A stretch of 55,022 bases of DNA from Candidatus Abyssobacteria bacterium SURF_17 (lineage in GTDB: Bacteria > Abyssobacteria > SURF-5), in NCBI GenBank assembly GCA_003598055.1, contig QZKI01000129.1, forward strand, positions 1 to 55,022, written 5' to 3'. Below, piece by piece: positions 33,775-43,450 of the stretch (its first letter is position 1; every line of letters begins with the position of its first letter). The position numbers were made by a program, and so were the translations under genes. The notes below the pieces were generated by a model. The model ran no database searches. It was not told the DNA's origin and worked only from the letters and a program-made list of their open reading frames with translations.

Positions 33775-36700
33775 TTATCCTGATAGTGCGAGGTCAACAC
33801 GCAGCGCAGTGCCATCGGATACCGGCCCCAGTTCTGCATCAAGCAGGTAAATCCTTTCGTTGGAGATTCCGCCCCGCTCGATGAGGTATCCTTTGACATG
33901 ATTCGCGCGTTCCTGTGCGAGGACACGAAGCTCTATTTCCTCAATTACCGTGTTCTCGATTAGCCGTTGACTGGCTCTCTCAACCAGAACATCGAGCGAG
34001 TCCGAAGAGCGGCCCATTTCGCGAACTATAGCCCGACTCTTGACGGATGTTTCGGACCTGAGTCCAAGCAAGCCTTGCACATTGTCGAGCAGTCCTTGCC
34101 CGGCATTCAGAACCCGCTGTCCGGGACGTCGGGCGCTTTCGGGAGTTTGAGTTTCGTTCGCGGCCTTCGCTTCGTCGGTGGTGGATTCATCTGGAGGAGA
34201 TGCGAGCAAGATTTTCGGATCTTCTCCGAATGTCTCGATATAGGTCTGAAGGATCAGGCACGCGTAATCGTCATCGGAAAGCACGATGTCCTCGACGGCT
34301 CCGGGTTTCTTGCTTTCTCCCAATTCTTGCATTCTGGCACTCTTCAGTTGGTTCAACAATTTCTCTTCGGCCAGCACAAGGCGGTCATATTCCGTATCCG
34401 CCTTTCCTTTGACTTCAAGTCGAAGCATCGGGCGTTCCGAGAGCGCCTCTGCCAACGTATCGAGCTTTCCCATTTCGCCGGCGGCAAGCTCGGAGCTTCC
34501 GAACGGAAACTCAACGAAACTCAGCTCTTCGCCGCTCCCTCCGACCAGGCCGCCGAGCAATGCAAATGGAGACGTGAGCGCCTTCGCGAGCAGATTCATC
34601 AGCGCTTGAAATATGAGGTGTCCGTAGCTGAACTCCGGGTCGTTCAGGTCGCCTCGAATGGGGAGGTCAATATCAATGACGCCGTTGCGGTCCTTAAGCA
34701 ATGCCACGGCGAGGCTGACCGGCAGCTTTGTGGCGGTCGGGCTGTCCACCCGCTCGCCCAGGGTAAGCTGGTCGAGGACGATTTTGTTCTCGCCGATAAG
34801 CACGTTCTCCGAGACTTTGTATTTGAGGTCCAGAGACACTTTGCCTTTCTCGATGGCGTATCCTGCGAACTTACCCGAATATGGGGTGAAGCTGGTGAGT
34901 TCGACGTTTTGGAATTTCATCGTCAGGTCCGTGTAGACGTCGTCGCTCAAAGGATTGATTTGACCTTCAATCGTGATGGGAGCATACTCATCCACCTTGC
35001 CTTCAAGCGATACGTCGGCGCGTGCCCGAGTTTTCGAGGAGAGTCCACTGATTGTGCCCTTCAAGTCGTGGATACCTATCGCAAAACTGGGTTTCAGCGA
35101 AAGGTCTGCGAAATCCGCCGAACTGTCTTTGACGGTAACCTTCTTAATCGCGACCGGCATCGGCGGCCGTTCAGCGGGGCTCCTGTCGCCGTCGTGTTTC
35201 CCCCCGCCCTTGCGGGTGAGCATGCTTGTAAGGTTCAACGTGCCATTCGGCCAAATGATGACCCTGGTATGAAGTTTTCTGGCAAGAACTTCTGAAATGT
35301 TTAACGTGTCGGGTTTAATGTCCAGAGTCAAATCGCTAAATGCGACCGATTGCCAGTTCAGGAAGTCCTCCGAATACACTTTACTCACAGCCTTGAAGTT
35401 TTCCAACGACATATTGCCAACATAACGAATCAACGGCCCGGAGTCACCGAGTGCTCGATATTTCGCCGCGCCCTTTAAGCTCAATGCGCCGCGCTGGATA
35501 TCAAGGTTTGCCGCGGATGCTGCGTAGGCGTTGAACGGTTTCAGAGCCACATTTGAGAATTTGAGGGCAAGATCGGCATAGAGAGGATCCCTGCCGGCCT
35601 GTCCCTCTGCCTCGATAGTCCCCGTCTCGTTTATTTTGAGATTGAGCGCGACTTCGGCCCGCGATCCCCTGCGGGTGCTCAGGTTCTTCACGGTTGCGTG
35701 AATGGCATCCAGATTCATGCGCGCCGGTTTGGGCAGCGTGCGATCCTCAAATGCCACTGCATAATTGTCAAGTATCGCCTCTTTAACAACTACCGTCCAC
35801 TGCCCCTCATCAGACCCAGCCTGTTCGCTCTTGCGGGGCGCGGCCTTATCCACACCCTTGGGGCCGCCTTGCATTCTGAAGAGTTTCAGATAGTTGAGTG
35901 TTCCATCGGGAGAGAGCCACATGACATAGCGAGCATCGCTGGATTTGACAGAAGACACCGTGACCCGCTTTTCCGTAACGTCAATGTCCACGCCCGTCGC
36001 GGTGAAGGCGGGCAGCGACGTGAGCACATCCAGACTGCCTCTCTCGGTGAGCTTGAAGTCATTGAGTCTTGCCTCTCCATCAATCAGTCTGATTCGGGGC
36101 GCCTCTCCGCTGATTTGCGCATCGTATTCGCCGGAGAGGCTGATCTCTCCGTCGGTAATATCGAAATTCACCCTATCTTGGATGTATTCCCACAGTTTTC
36201 TCGCTCTTATGGCGTTCAGATTGAAGCGACCCTGTGAACGCAAGGGGCTCACCGAGAGATTGCCCTCCCATCTGAAAACTTCGCGCTCGCGCGTGCTCGC
36301 GGTGAAAGCGTAAGGGCTGTCACTGTCCTTTTGGGTGCTGAAATTCTCCAGGGAAATCTGGATCGGGAAAAACATTGTTTCGAAGGGCGTGCGCCGGGAG
36401 AGGTCCAGAAAGGATAACCGTCCCTCCTCAACTGCGAGCCGGTAGATGAGCACCTGCGGTAGGCCGCCCTTCTCCTCGGATGGAGGCTCCGGCTGGTCAG
36501 CAGGGCCGAGGAGGTCAGAAAAATTCAGGGTTCCATCCGGAAGGACCTTCACACGCGTGTTGGGCGAAACCAGCCGGACTTCATCAAATGTGTATGCCCG
36601 CCGGACAAGGGAAGAGAGCTGAAAATTGATATAGAGTTCTCGAAAACCGGTGAGCTGTTCGCCGTCGAGGTCGTATACCTTGAATCCCTCGGCGGTCAGT

Positions 36701-36903
36701 GACAGCGCGAAAGGGTTCAACCTGAGCCGCTCCAGATGAGCGTCTCGCTTGAGGCTTTCTTTTATGTTCGAGATAAGGACGGATTTTAGAAGCAGCGGAG
36801 CAATGAGAAATCCGAGGACAGCATAGAGAACAACGAGAGCAACTATTACCCCAAGAGACTTTGCGACTCGCGACGATTTCGCATAGGAGACAAGCTTATT
36901 CAT
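33775..36903 (-). CDS. DUF748/AsmA-like envelope protein
   Basis: 1042 residues. One N-terminal membrane helix (about 15-40) is followed by a very long, repetitive beta-rich region, the form of DUF748 proteins in the AsmA/TamB-like superfamily. Repeated DUF748 marks are visible: LPDGTLNFSDLL, SPDGTLNYLKLF, WPNGTLNLTSML and several FSNVALKPFN/FQNVELTSFTPYSG units. The C-terminal 170 residues (after NAGQGLLDN) contain a segment ending ANHVKGYLIERGGISNERIYLL, resembling an OmpA-like fold. Such proteins are thought to form hydrophobic grooves that carry lipids between the two membranes. GGGGGG lies about 5 bp before the start. It stands alone. Confidence 0.82.
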   Translation of the reverse strand: MNKLVSYAKSSRVAKSLGVIVALVVLYAVLGFLIAPLLLKSVLISNIKESLKRDAHLERLRLNPFALSLTAEGFKVYDLDGEQLTGFRELYINFQLSSLVRRAYTFDEVRLVSPNTRVKVLPDGTLNFSDLLGPADQPEPPSEEKGGLPQVLIYRLAVEEGRLSFLDLSRRTPFETMFFPIQISLENFSTQKDSDSPYAFTASTREREVFRWEGNLSVSPLRSQGRFNLNAIRARKLWEYIQDRVNFDITDGEISLSGEYDAQISGEAPRIRLIDGEARLNDFKLTERGSLDVLTSLPAFTATGVDIDVTEKRVTVSSVKSSDARYVMWLSPDGTLNYLKLFRMQGGPKGVDKAAPRKSEQAGSDEGQWTVVVKEAILDNYAVAFEDRTLPKPARMNLDAIHATVKNLSTRRGSRAEVALNLKINETGTIEAEGQAGRDPLYADLALKFSNVALKPFNAYAASAANLDIQRGALSLKGAAKYRALGDSGPLIRYVGNMSLENFKAVSKVYSEDFLNWQSVAFSDLTLDIKPDTLNISEVLARKLHTRVIIWPNGTLNLTSMLTRKGGGKHDGDRSPAERPPMPVAIKKVTVKDSSADFADLSLKPSFAIGIHDLKGTISGLSSKTRARADVSLEGKVDEYAPITIEGQINPLSDDVYTDLTMKFQNVELTSFTPYSGKFAGYAIEKGKVSLDLKYKVSENVLIGENKIVLDQLTLGERVDSPTATKLPVSLAVALLKDRNGVIDIDLPIRGDLNDPEFSYGHLIFQALMNLLAKALTSPFALLGGLVGGSGEELSFVEFPFGSSELAAGEMGKLDTLAEALSERPMLRLEVKGKADTEYDRLVLAEEKLLNQLKSARMQELGESKKPGAVEDIVLSDDDYACLILQTYIETFGEDPKILLASPPDESTTDEAKAANETQTPESARRPGQRVLNAGQGLLDNVQGLLGLRSETSVKSRAIVREMGRSSDSLDVLVERASQRLIENTVIEEIELRVLAQERANHVKGYLIERGGISNERIYLLDAELGPVSDGTALRVDLALSG

Positions 36904-37292
36904 GAAGGTACCCCCCTTCTATCAGACGACCTCGCCGGCAGAAAGTGGCGAGCGGCAGTAGCGGAGAGCTACTTCTGAATTGCCATGTCCGCGAATCATA
37001 TACCAATCGGCGTCTTACAAAATGCAGTATATCAAAAAGCAACGAGATTCTGCCACTGAGACTCAGCAACTGAGCGGGTCAGGGGTTCTCATGGAAAGGT
37101 AGCACTCTTGACTTTCGAATCCACGAACCGGGCCAATCTGGACGCGAAGATCCGTACAGGATAGAAGAAGAACTCCATGGCCTGATGCAGACGGACAAAG
37201 GTGAAGATTATTAGAGGCTTCGGTACTTATGGGGCATTATAAACAACTGCGATTTCGACAAGAAATTGCTTACACTACGCACAGCGCCTCAT
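36904..37292. other. Intergenic region before the DUF748 gene
   Basis: 389 bases. I see no gene, repeat, clear promoter or terminator. Confidence 0.5.
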
Positions 37293-37988
37293 TCACTGGG
37301 ACAAAGATGATATGGTTTGATCTATGACCGCCAAGGCCTCTTTGTGGGTCTCAAGCTTCATTTGGCGGATCATGTCCCTGTCCTTTTTCAGAGTCTTGGC
37401 GAACGCAAGGACTTCTCTCATCAGGTCGTCACGATGGTAGGCTTTCATTATGATGTTGTGCTCTTCGCACTCTTGGGCAGTGAGCCTTTTCCCGGTGTAC
37501 TGCATCTCTTCGAACTTATACATGGGGAGCGCGCGTTTCGAGATGGCCGTGAAGACCGGCCCCAGCGGGATACCGATATCCACTTCAGGGAGACAAAGCC
37601 ACCCTCTATCCGAACGCATGAACCGGAAATCATGAGTGAATGAGAGAAAGGCGCCTCCAGCAAAGGCGTGTCCGGTGATTGCCGCGATTGTGATCATGGG
37701 ATACGTCAGCAATCGCTTCAAGAAGCCGTACATCTCCACCAGGAATTTATCGCCCAGTTCGGGACCTTCCTCTGCGATTGCAGGTCCCAACCAGTCTAAA
37801 TCTATGCCGTTCGACCATATCTTTTCATGCGAGGATTTCACAACGAGCACGCTGGCATCGGTATCATTTTCTATCGTATTCAGTATTTCCGAGAAACCTT
37901 TGAAAAATGGAAAATTGAAGCGGTTTTCTCCGCTGTTCATGCTCACTATGGCCACATGTTCGTCCATCTCATACTCGAATTTCGCCAT
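37293..37988 (-). CDS. Enoyl-CoA hydratase/isomerase family protein
   Basis: A 231-residue short crotonase-fold protein. The oxyanion-hole loops are SNGIDLDWL and GHAFAGGAFLSFTHDFRFM. The first hydratase glutamate position is Gly/Ala (AGGAFLS), while the second survives in CLPEVDIGIPLG. This pattern fits a delta3,delta2-enoyl-CoA isomerase rather than a hydratase, which would let unsaturated fatty acids enter beta-oxidation. AAAGGGA precedes the ATG. A methyltransferase gene lies 144 bp upstream on the same strand with no obvious functional link. Confidence 0.82.
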   Translation of the reverse strand: MAKFEYEMDEHVAIVSMNSGENRFNFPFFKGFSEILNTIENDTDASVLVVKSSHEKIWSNGIDLDWLGPAIAEEGPELGDKFLVEMYGFLKRLLTYPMITIAAITGHAFAGGAFLSFTHDFRFMRSDRGWLCLPEVDIGIPLGPVFTAISKRALPMYKFEEMQYTGKRLTAQECEEHNIIMKAYHRDDLMREVLAFAKTLKKDRDMIRQMKLETHKEALAVIDQTISSLSQ

Positions 37989-38132
37989 CGCTCGTCCCTT
38001 TCATCTTGGTTGCATAACGAGGCCATCTGTCTCCTCAAAGTCCAGATTAAGAGCCTTCCCAATCAGGGGCTGCTTCAAGCTCATGTCGTCGTCTCTCTGC
38101 AATGGTATTATTGATTTCTCTGGGACAATTCC

Positions 38133-38921
38133 TCAGATTTTTCGCGCGATAAATCTTCCGCGACTCATCTTGCTTCCCTGAACGGCGGAGGCCAACATGT
38201 CGATCGCCGCCTTCGCGCCCGGATACAAGTCCTCTCCGAATTTTTCAATGATTTGGGCCTTCAAATCTCCTTCCATCTGGGTTTGGTAATCTCGCGTGTG
38301 AGAAACGAAATCATCATTCAAGTCTTCCTGTTCGAGTATCTGAAAGCCATTTTCTTTGAGGAGAGTCAAGTAGCCGGAGAATGTTTGCAGGTTAGGCATG
38401 ACCAGCATGGCCAAGACCATTTCTTTCTCCATCGGGTCGAAAATCTCTGTCTCGAGCCAATCCGTAAAGGCTAGGATTCCTTGCGGCTTGATCACTCTGG
38501 CGCATTCATTGATCAGCCGTTCCTTATCGCTAATGTAACACCAGGCGTCCTGGCCCCACACAATATCGAAAGTCCCATCTTCAAAGGGCATATCTAAAGC
38601 GTTTCCCAGCTTCAACTCGATCAGGTCTTCGAGCCCGGCAGCCCTGTTTCGTCGTGAAGCCTCTTCCAGCATGCTGTCAGTTGCGTCCAATCCGGTCACG
38701 GAGCATCCGTACTTCCTGGCAAGATAACGAGCTGGCCCACCCAAAGCACTGCCAACGTCCAAAACCTTAAGCCCTTTTCTTATCCCTGCTTTCTCCGCAA
38801 GTACCTTCGTGTCCTCCACTCCTCCCGGATGGATATGCTCAGTCATAAGTAATTCATAAAGCACTCCTGCCGGACCCCGGTAAAGCGCCATTACATTCTC
38901 GACAAAGGCGTCTTCAACCAT
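38133..38921 (-). CDS. SAM-dependent methyltransferase, sarcosine/dimethylglycine MT-like
   Basis: 262 residues of class I methyltransferase. Motif I is VLDVGSALGGPARYLA (about 54-69), motif II VTGLDAT, and motif IV DIVWGQDAWCYISDK, followed by RVIKPQGILAFTDWLE. The QDAW and FTDW words and the overall length resemble sarcosine/dimethylglycine N-methyltransferases that make glycine betaine, an osmolyte. Many relatives with the same words act on other substrates, so the role is a suggestion only. GAGAGGAA lies 8 bp before the start. Confidence 0.8.
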   Translation of the reverse strand: MVEDAFVENVMALYRGPAGVLYELLMTEHIHPGGVEDTKVLAEKAGIRKGLKVLDVGSALGGPARYLARKYGCSVTGLDATDSMLEEASRRNRAAGLEDLIELKLGNALDMPFEDGTFDIVWGQDAWCYISDKERLINECARVIKPQGILAFTDWLETEIFDPMEKEMVLAMLVMPNLQTFSGYLTLLKENGFQILEQEDLNDDFVSHTRDYQTQMEGDLKAQIIEKFGEDLYPGAKAAIDMLASAVQGSKMSRGRFIARKI

Positions 38922-39329
38922 CTTCGATTCCTCTCAATTATCTTTCAGATAGGATTGGACGCTTTATCATGCACGATAATGCGTTCTTGTAACGGAACAC
39001 ATGTTCAACCACTGCCCCTCACGAATTCTGCGCCCAGTTAACCTTCCAGAGTATATGTCATCAGGTTCGCCAATATCAAACCCTCCGGGGCATTGGTTTC
39101 AGGACAGACAGTCAAACTGACCTGAATGGGTCGGTATTATTCACCATCGGTAGTATTGAGAAGGGGCCGGGATTCTTAGGGCCTGGCCCCGTTCTTTGCT
39201 CGCTTGACATCTCGACAGTTCAGGACTAATACTTATTCAACGCCGATCGGCCGAAATCCGTGGATTCGCGCCGGGCTTATCCGAATCGCAACCTGAGGGG
39301 CGAATGAGTTTGCTTGAAAGGATATCACG
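38922..39329. other. Divergent intergenic region with a GC hairpin
   Basis: 408 bases between divergent genes. A 9-bp hairpin GGGGCCGGG / CCTGGCCCC (39163-39190, one G-T pair) lies here without an obvious gene to terminate. TTGACA at 39204-39209 with TAATAC 17 bases on is a weak promoter candidate for the next gene. Confidence 0.45.
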
Positions 39330-40679
39330 GTGTTGAAAAGAATCTCAGGTTTTCTCAAAAGGCACATTAAGCGGACATGCCTTGTAGTGTGCTCGCTTGT
39401 TCTTCTATGCATCACCGCCGGCGCGGCGGTGCTGCTTTTTGCGAGACAGGGGAATTCAATCGAAGGGACCATCGACGGTAGGATCGATGTATCATACTAT
39501 CATTCCCTGATCACGAATAACAGAAAAATAGCGAATATCTCGGAAATCGAAGATCTACTGGCAGAGGTCTACTATCTTACTCACGGAGAGGATGTCAGGC
39601 AATTCAGGTTCACTTTCTATGATGCGCAACATAAACCATTGAGAGTTCTCATCATGGAAAGTATCGGAAGTGGGCTCGACTTCTTTGGAGAGAGATATCC
39701 CTTTTTCGGGATCGGCGGAATGAACTGGGGCAACGGAGACATCTATATTGCCGGGAGAGAATCGGCTCATTTGTTGGGACTGCTGAATATGACTTTTCAT
39801 GAACTTGGCCACGGTCTGAACCGTTCGCATACCGAACAGTTCCTAGCGGTTCTCCGATGGGTGAAAGCAAAGCTCACCGGAAACCTGGGTAAGATAGAAG
39901 CCGATGCCGAATGCAATGTGCTCGATTCGGCAATCGCATTAATGTACCTCGACCCCGACCTCGGATACACGTTTTTCTGTGCCAGCAGATACGGAAAACC
40001 GCGTCATGATTTTCTGTTCTCGGATTTCCCGGATGAATACTCAAAGGCTCGTAATTTTTCATTATACCAGGCTCTTATGGCAGGACGGGCAGAAGAGTAC
40101 TCGACGGACGAAGTGCTCCAGGCCAACATTGAGCAAAGAACTTCGGGACAGAGGAACAACGACCTCATCGACCAGGTATACCGGGGAGTGCTTGCCATGT
40201 TCAAGGCGAGGTTCGGTGATAGGGATGACTTCGAAGATAAATTTTTCCTGCTCGAACATTACATGCAGTATGGCGTGACCGACAATTCATATGAAAAGGC
40301 GTTTATCCCGGACGCGGAACGAATGGAAAAGGTCAAGCGTAAGGAGAAGTTTCTCGAACAAGAGCATTCGGCGCTTATCAGGGAAAACCTAATGAAATCG
40401 CTCTTGAATGACTACAGAGAAATCGACGAGGCCAAAGCATTCTCCCTCTTTAACAGAATGATCGCCGAAAAGACAACTGCCGAATGGACAGAGAACATAT
40501 CGTTTGCTACCACACTATCGATCAATGACCTTGAGTGGGCTCTTAAGTATGCCTACCGTGAGGGTGAGAGGGAAAAAGCATCAGAGTTGTTAGCGCTGCT
40601 CAGGAAGGCCAACGAGAAGAATCCTCGCGAATGGCTCGCGCAACAAATCGCCATGTACGAGCCGTATCTCTCGAATTGA
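39330..40679 (+). CDS. Membrane-anchored HELGH-motif protein, putative metallopeptidase
   Basis: I do not recognise a named family. The 449-residue protein has a basic N-terminus and one membrane helix (about 16-37), so the bulk should face the periplasm. At residues 157-161 is HELGH, the zinc-peptidase HExxH motif, inside a helix (LLNMTFHELGHGLNRSHTEQF). About 45 residues later EADAECNVLDSAIALM offers acidic residues that could be a third ligand, as in gluzincins. The C-terminal 150 residues are helical and charged. GTG start with AAAGGAT upstream. A lytic transglycosylase gene follows after 412 bp on the same strand, so a wall-related role is possible but unproved. Confidence 0.65.
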   Translation: MLKRISGFLKRHIKRTCLVVCSLVLLCITAGAAVLLFARQGNSIEGTIDGRIDVSYYHSLITNNRKIANISEIEDLLAEVYYLTHGEDVRQFRFTFYDAQHKPLRVLIMESIGSGLDFFGERYPFFGIGGMNWGNGDIYIAGRESAHLLGLLNMTFHELGHGLNRSHTEQFLAVLRWVKAKLTGNLGKIEADAECNVLDSAIALMYLDPDLGYTFFCASRYGKPRHDFLFSDFPDEYSKARNFSLYQALMAGRAEEYSTDEVLQANIEQRTSGQRNNDLIDQVYRGVLAMFKARFGDRDDFEDKFFLLEHYMQYGVTDNSYEKAFIPDAERMEKVKRKEKFLEQEHSALIRENLMKSLLNDYREIDEAKAFSLFNRMIAEKTTAEWTENISFATTLSINDLEWALKYAYREGEREKASELLALLRKANEKNPREWLAQQIAMYEPYLSN

Positions 40680-41091
40680 TTCATCGCAAAGAGAACAGTT
40701 TTCGCGCAATCCAAGTCAGAGGGGACGCCCTCCACTTGCGTTTCTTTCCTATTCACAAACCTCACTTCGCATAAGTGCAATTCCATAACAATAACTGCGC
40801 TTTTCATGACATTCTTCTTGACGATTCAAAAGGGCTTTGCTTGCGCAGATTTTCAATCGCAGATACAATAGGCTTATGATGCGATGCAGTTTGCTCGGCC
40901 GCCGAAGAAGTGGCTCGCATGGCGACCGAGGCGGAGACCAGAAGATTCCATCTCAAGAGCAATATCCCCGCGTGCGGCGTCGGAAGCATCTATTCCGACG
41001 GGAAACTGACAGCGGGAAATGGCCTGTGCGTTGCCGCGTTGATTCGTGCCGACAGCGAGGTTGTCTGCGTTTGAAAAGCATTCGTATTAGT

Positions 41092-43218
41092 ATGCAAACT
41101 CTCAAGGTATTTATATCTTCTGCGGTCTTGCTCCTCCTTCTTCAGGCAACGATGGTTGCCGGGGAAGAGTTCGTCGGAGCCGATGCATTCCTGGAAGGAA
41201 TGCGCCTGCAGGAACGAAAGGAATTTGCCGCCTCCATTGAACAATTCCGGGCCGCCGCCGCCGTATATTCGCTGGTGGCCGATTATTCCTTGAACCGCAT
41301 GGTACAAAGCGCGTTGTATCTGGGCGATAAAGACCTTGCGGTTTCTGCATTGGAAAAGCTCATCCGGGACTATCCGGATTCGCCGGCCCGCCGCTCTGCA
41401 CATGTGGAATTGGGCACCCTCTATTACGAGACCGGCCGGTTTAGCAAAGCCCTTCCCCTCATACAGGCCGCGCTCCCCGGCGCTCAATCGTCCAGCGAGA
41501 CAGCGGGACTAACCCTTATGGTCGCCAGAATTCTCGCTGGCGCCGGCGACACGTCAAGGAGCGAAAGCGTTTGCTGGCAGATAATACACGGTTGGCCCGC
41601 CACAGGCGAGGCGCTCGAGGCGGTCCGGCTGGTGAAGAAGGTGGATACTCCGGAGAGGAAACTTGCCGTCGCGAAGGTCTATGTTCGGAATAAAAAACCA
41701 CGAGAGGCTTTTGCCGTTCTCGATGAGCTGAAGCAAGCGCCGGAGGCGGCGGACCTGCTGCCGGAGGTGCTGCTGTATCAGGCCCAGTCCCTTGCCATGA
41801 ACGGCCAAAAACAGGAAGCCTCCGCAGTGTATCAGCGTATCATAACCGAACATCCTAGCCATTCAGTGGCCTCAACCGCATTGTTCAACAATGGCGAATA
41901 TAACCGCTCGACCGGGTCTTTTGAGCAGGCACTTTCCGACTATGCGCGCGTGGCAGAGAGATTTCCTGCAAGCGCGCTCGCGCCGCAAGCTCTCCTGCAG
42001 CGAGCGAAGATATTCCGGAAAATGAATGACCGGCGAGCATATGAGGAATACGAGAAAATCATTCAACGTTATCCTAAATCCGCCGCCGCGTTTTCAAGCT
42101 GCATGAGTTGGGGAGTTGATTTGTTTTGGACGGGTGATTACGAGGGCGCCCGGAGGGTTTTTCAGAGGCTTCGCTCGTTGAATCACAGCAGCGATGCCAA
42201 CACCGAAGCCTTATTCTGGATAGGAAAATCGGCGCTCGCGAAGGGCGACGCCGCTTCCGCAAAATCCGCATTCGCATCGCTTGTCGAGAAACATGAAGAG
42301 TCATACTATGCCTTCCGCGCGCGCGCGGTACTTCGTTCACTGGATGAAGCAGCCGCCCTTTATTCGCAGCCGTATTCGGCCCCGTGGGACACGCTGTTTT
42401 CGTTCGACATAAATCCTGCGCAGCTCATTTCCGCCACGAGCATCGAGAATTCGGCTGACGTGGTCGAGAGCCTTGTTCCCGCCCTGAGCGAAAAGGCAGG
42501 TTTGCGCCTCAAATTCCTCCTGACGAACGAGCTGCCCGAGGCGAGACTGGAAATTGCTCATATTTCCCGGACCGTACAGGAAGCCGAAACCCGTTATGCG
42601 CTCGCCTGGGCTCTTCAGCATGTGCGCGCGTATAACGATTCCCTCCGGCTGGCTTCTCCCTTGAAAAATTCGCTTGCCGATTCCTCATGCGCCGGCCAGG
42701 TCCGTTATCTGCTGTATCCGGCGGCCTATCCGGACCTCCTCCGCGCGAGCTTGCTCAAATACGAGGTTGACCCGCTACTTGCGCTCGCCGTGATGCGCGA
42801 GGAAAGCCATTTCATGGAGAACGCAGTATCTCCATCAAACGCGCACGGCCTGATGCAGATATTGCCGACAACCGGGAAATGGCTGGCCGAGCAGATGCTC
42901 GAATTTTCCAGCTTCGAGAGTTCCGACCTGTTTCAGCCGTCAATCAACATCGAGCTGGGCAACTATTACTTGCGCTACCTACTCGAAGGTTTCGATAATA
43001 ATCCGCTGCTTGCGGTCGCGGCCTATAACTGGGGTGAGACCAACCTGAGGAAATGGCTGCCTGATGCGCCGAAATACGATTTCGACGTGTTCGTCGAGAG
43101 CATCCCCGCCGATGAAACAAGAAAATACGTCAAGAAGGTCTTTACGTCCTACGCCATCTATCAAAGCCTCTATTCGTCCGACTGGTTCGTCGGCACGGGC
43201 AAAGATTCATCATCATGA
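41092..43218 (+). CDS. Soluble lytic murein transglycosylase with TPR-like domain
   Basis: 708 residues from the ATG at 41092; a TTG at 41071 would give a more basic signal-peptide start and is a real alternative. A signal peptide (about 1-24) is followed by a long alpha-helical superhelix of TPR-like repeats (about 30-540), as in Slt70. The C-terminal SLT domain (about 554-690) has catalytic Glu571 in MREESHFMENAVSPSNAHGLMQ and the AVAAYNWGETNLRKWLP motif. It cleaves peptidoglycan glycan strands, leaving 1,6-anhydro ends. The open frame extends 85 codons upstream of 41092 without signal-peptide or family features. It ends in a bidirectional terminator shared with the convergent OmpA gene. 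Confidence 0.9.
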   Translation: MQTLKVFISSAVLLLLLQATMVAGEEFVGADAFLEGMRLQERKEFAASIEQFRAAAAVYSLVADYSLNRMVQSALYLGDKDLAVSALEKLIRDYPDSPARRSAHVELGTLYYETGRFSKALPLIQAALPGAQSSSETAGLTLMVARILAGAGDTSRSESVCWQIIHGWPATGEALEAVRLVKKVDTPERKLAVAKVYVRNKKPREAFAVLDELKQAPEAADLLPEVLLYQAQSLAMNGQKQEASAVYQRIITEHPSHSVASTALFNNGEYNRSTGSFEQALSDYARVAERFPASALAPQALLQRAKIFRKMNDRRAYEEYEKIIQRYPKSAAAFSSCMSWGVDLFWTGDYEGARRVFQRLRSLNHSSDANTEALFWIGKSALAKGDAASAKSAFASLVEKHEESYYAFRARAVLRSLDEAAALYSQPYSAPWDTLFSFDINPAQLISATSIENSADVVESLVPALSEKAGLRLKFLLTNELPEARLEIAHISRTVQEAETRYALAWALQHVRAYNDSLRLASPLKNSLADSSCAGQVRYLLYPAAYPDLLRASLLKYEVDPLLALAVMREESHFMENAVSPSNAHGLMQILPTTGKWLAEQMLEFSSFESSDLFQPSINIELGNYYLRYLLEGFDNNPLLAVAAYNWGETNLRKWLPDAPKYDFDVFVESIPADETRKYVKKVFTSYAIYQSLYSSDWFVGTGKDSSS

Positions 43219-43390
43219 AATAGCCGCTCCAGCTTTTGTCCTCGGCGGAGCCCTCACGGGCTTGGTTTATCCGGCGACAGCGGGCAGCAAGGAAGAATAA
43301 GATAGTGGTCCAACTCTGGCGTACTTCTAGAGCTGGTGTGTATCGAGACTGACTTTGCGACTGAACAGATGAGTATGATTTCTGAGCGTT

Positions 43391-43428
43391 AAGAAAGAAG
43401 AGGCCCCCTCTCAGGGAGCCTCTTTCTT
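43391..43428. terminator. Bidirectional terminator between slt-like and OmpA genes
   Basis: AGAGGC (43399-43404) pairs with GCCTCT (43418-43423), with further CCCT/AGGG pairing inside. An A-rich tract precedes it (AAGAAAGA) and TTTCTT follows, so it can serve both convergent genes. Confidence 0.7.
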
Positions 43429-43450
43429 AGCGAGCTAGGTATTCCCAAAA

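Noticed and set aside
33967..35295. Open frame of 442 codons antisense to the DUF748 gene
   Set aside because: No signal, no similarity and no ribosome site; shadow of the real gene.
39163..39190. Terminator from a GGGGCC hairpin
   Set aside because: It lies between two divergent genes with nothing to terminate, and only a short T-stretch follows.
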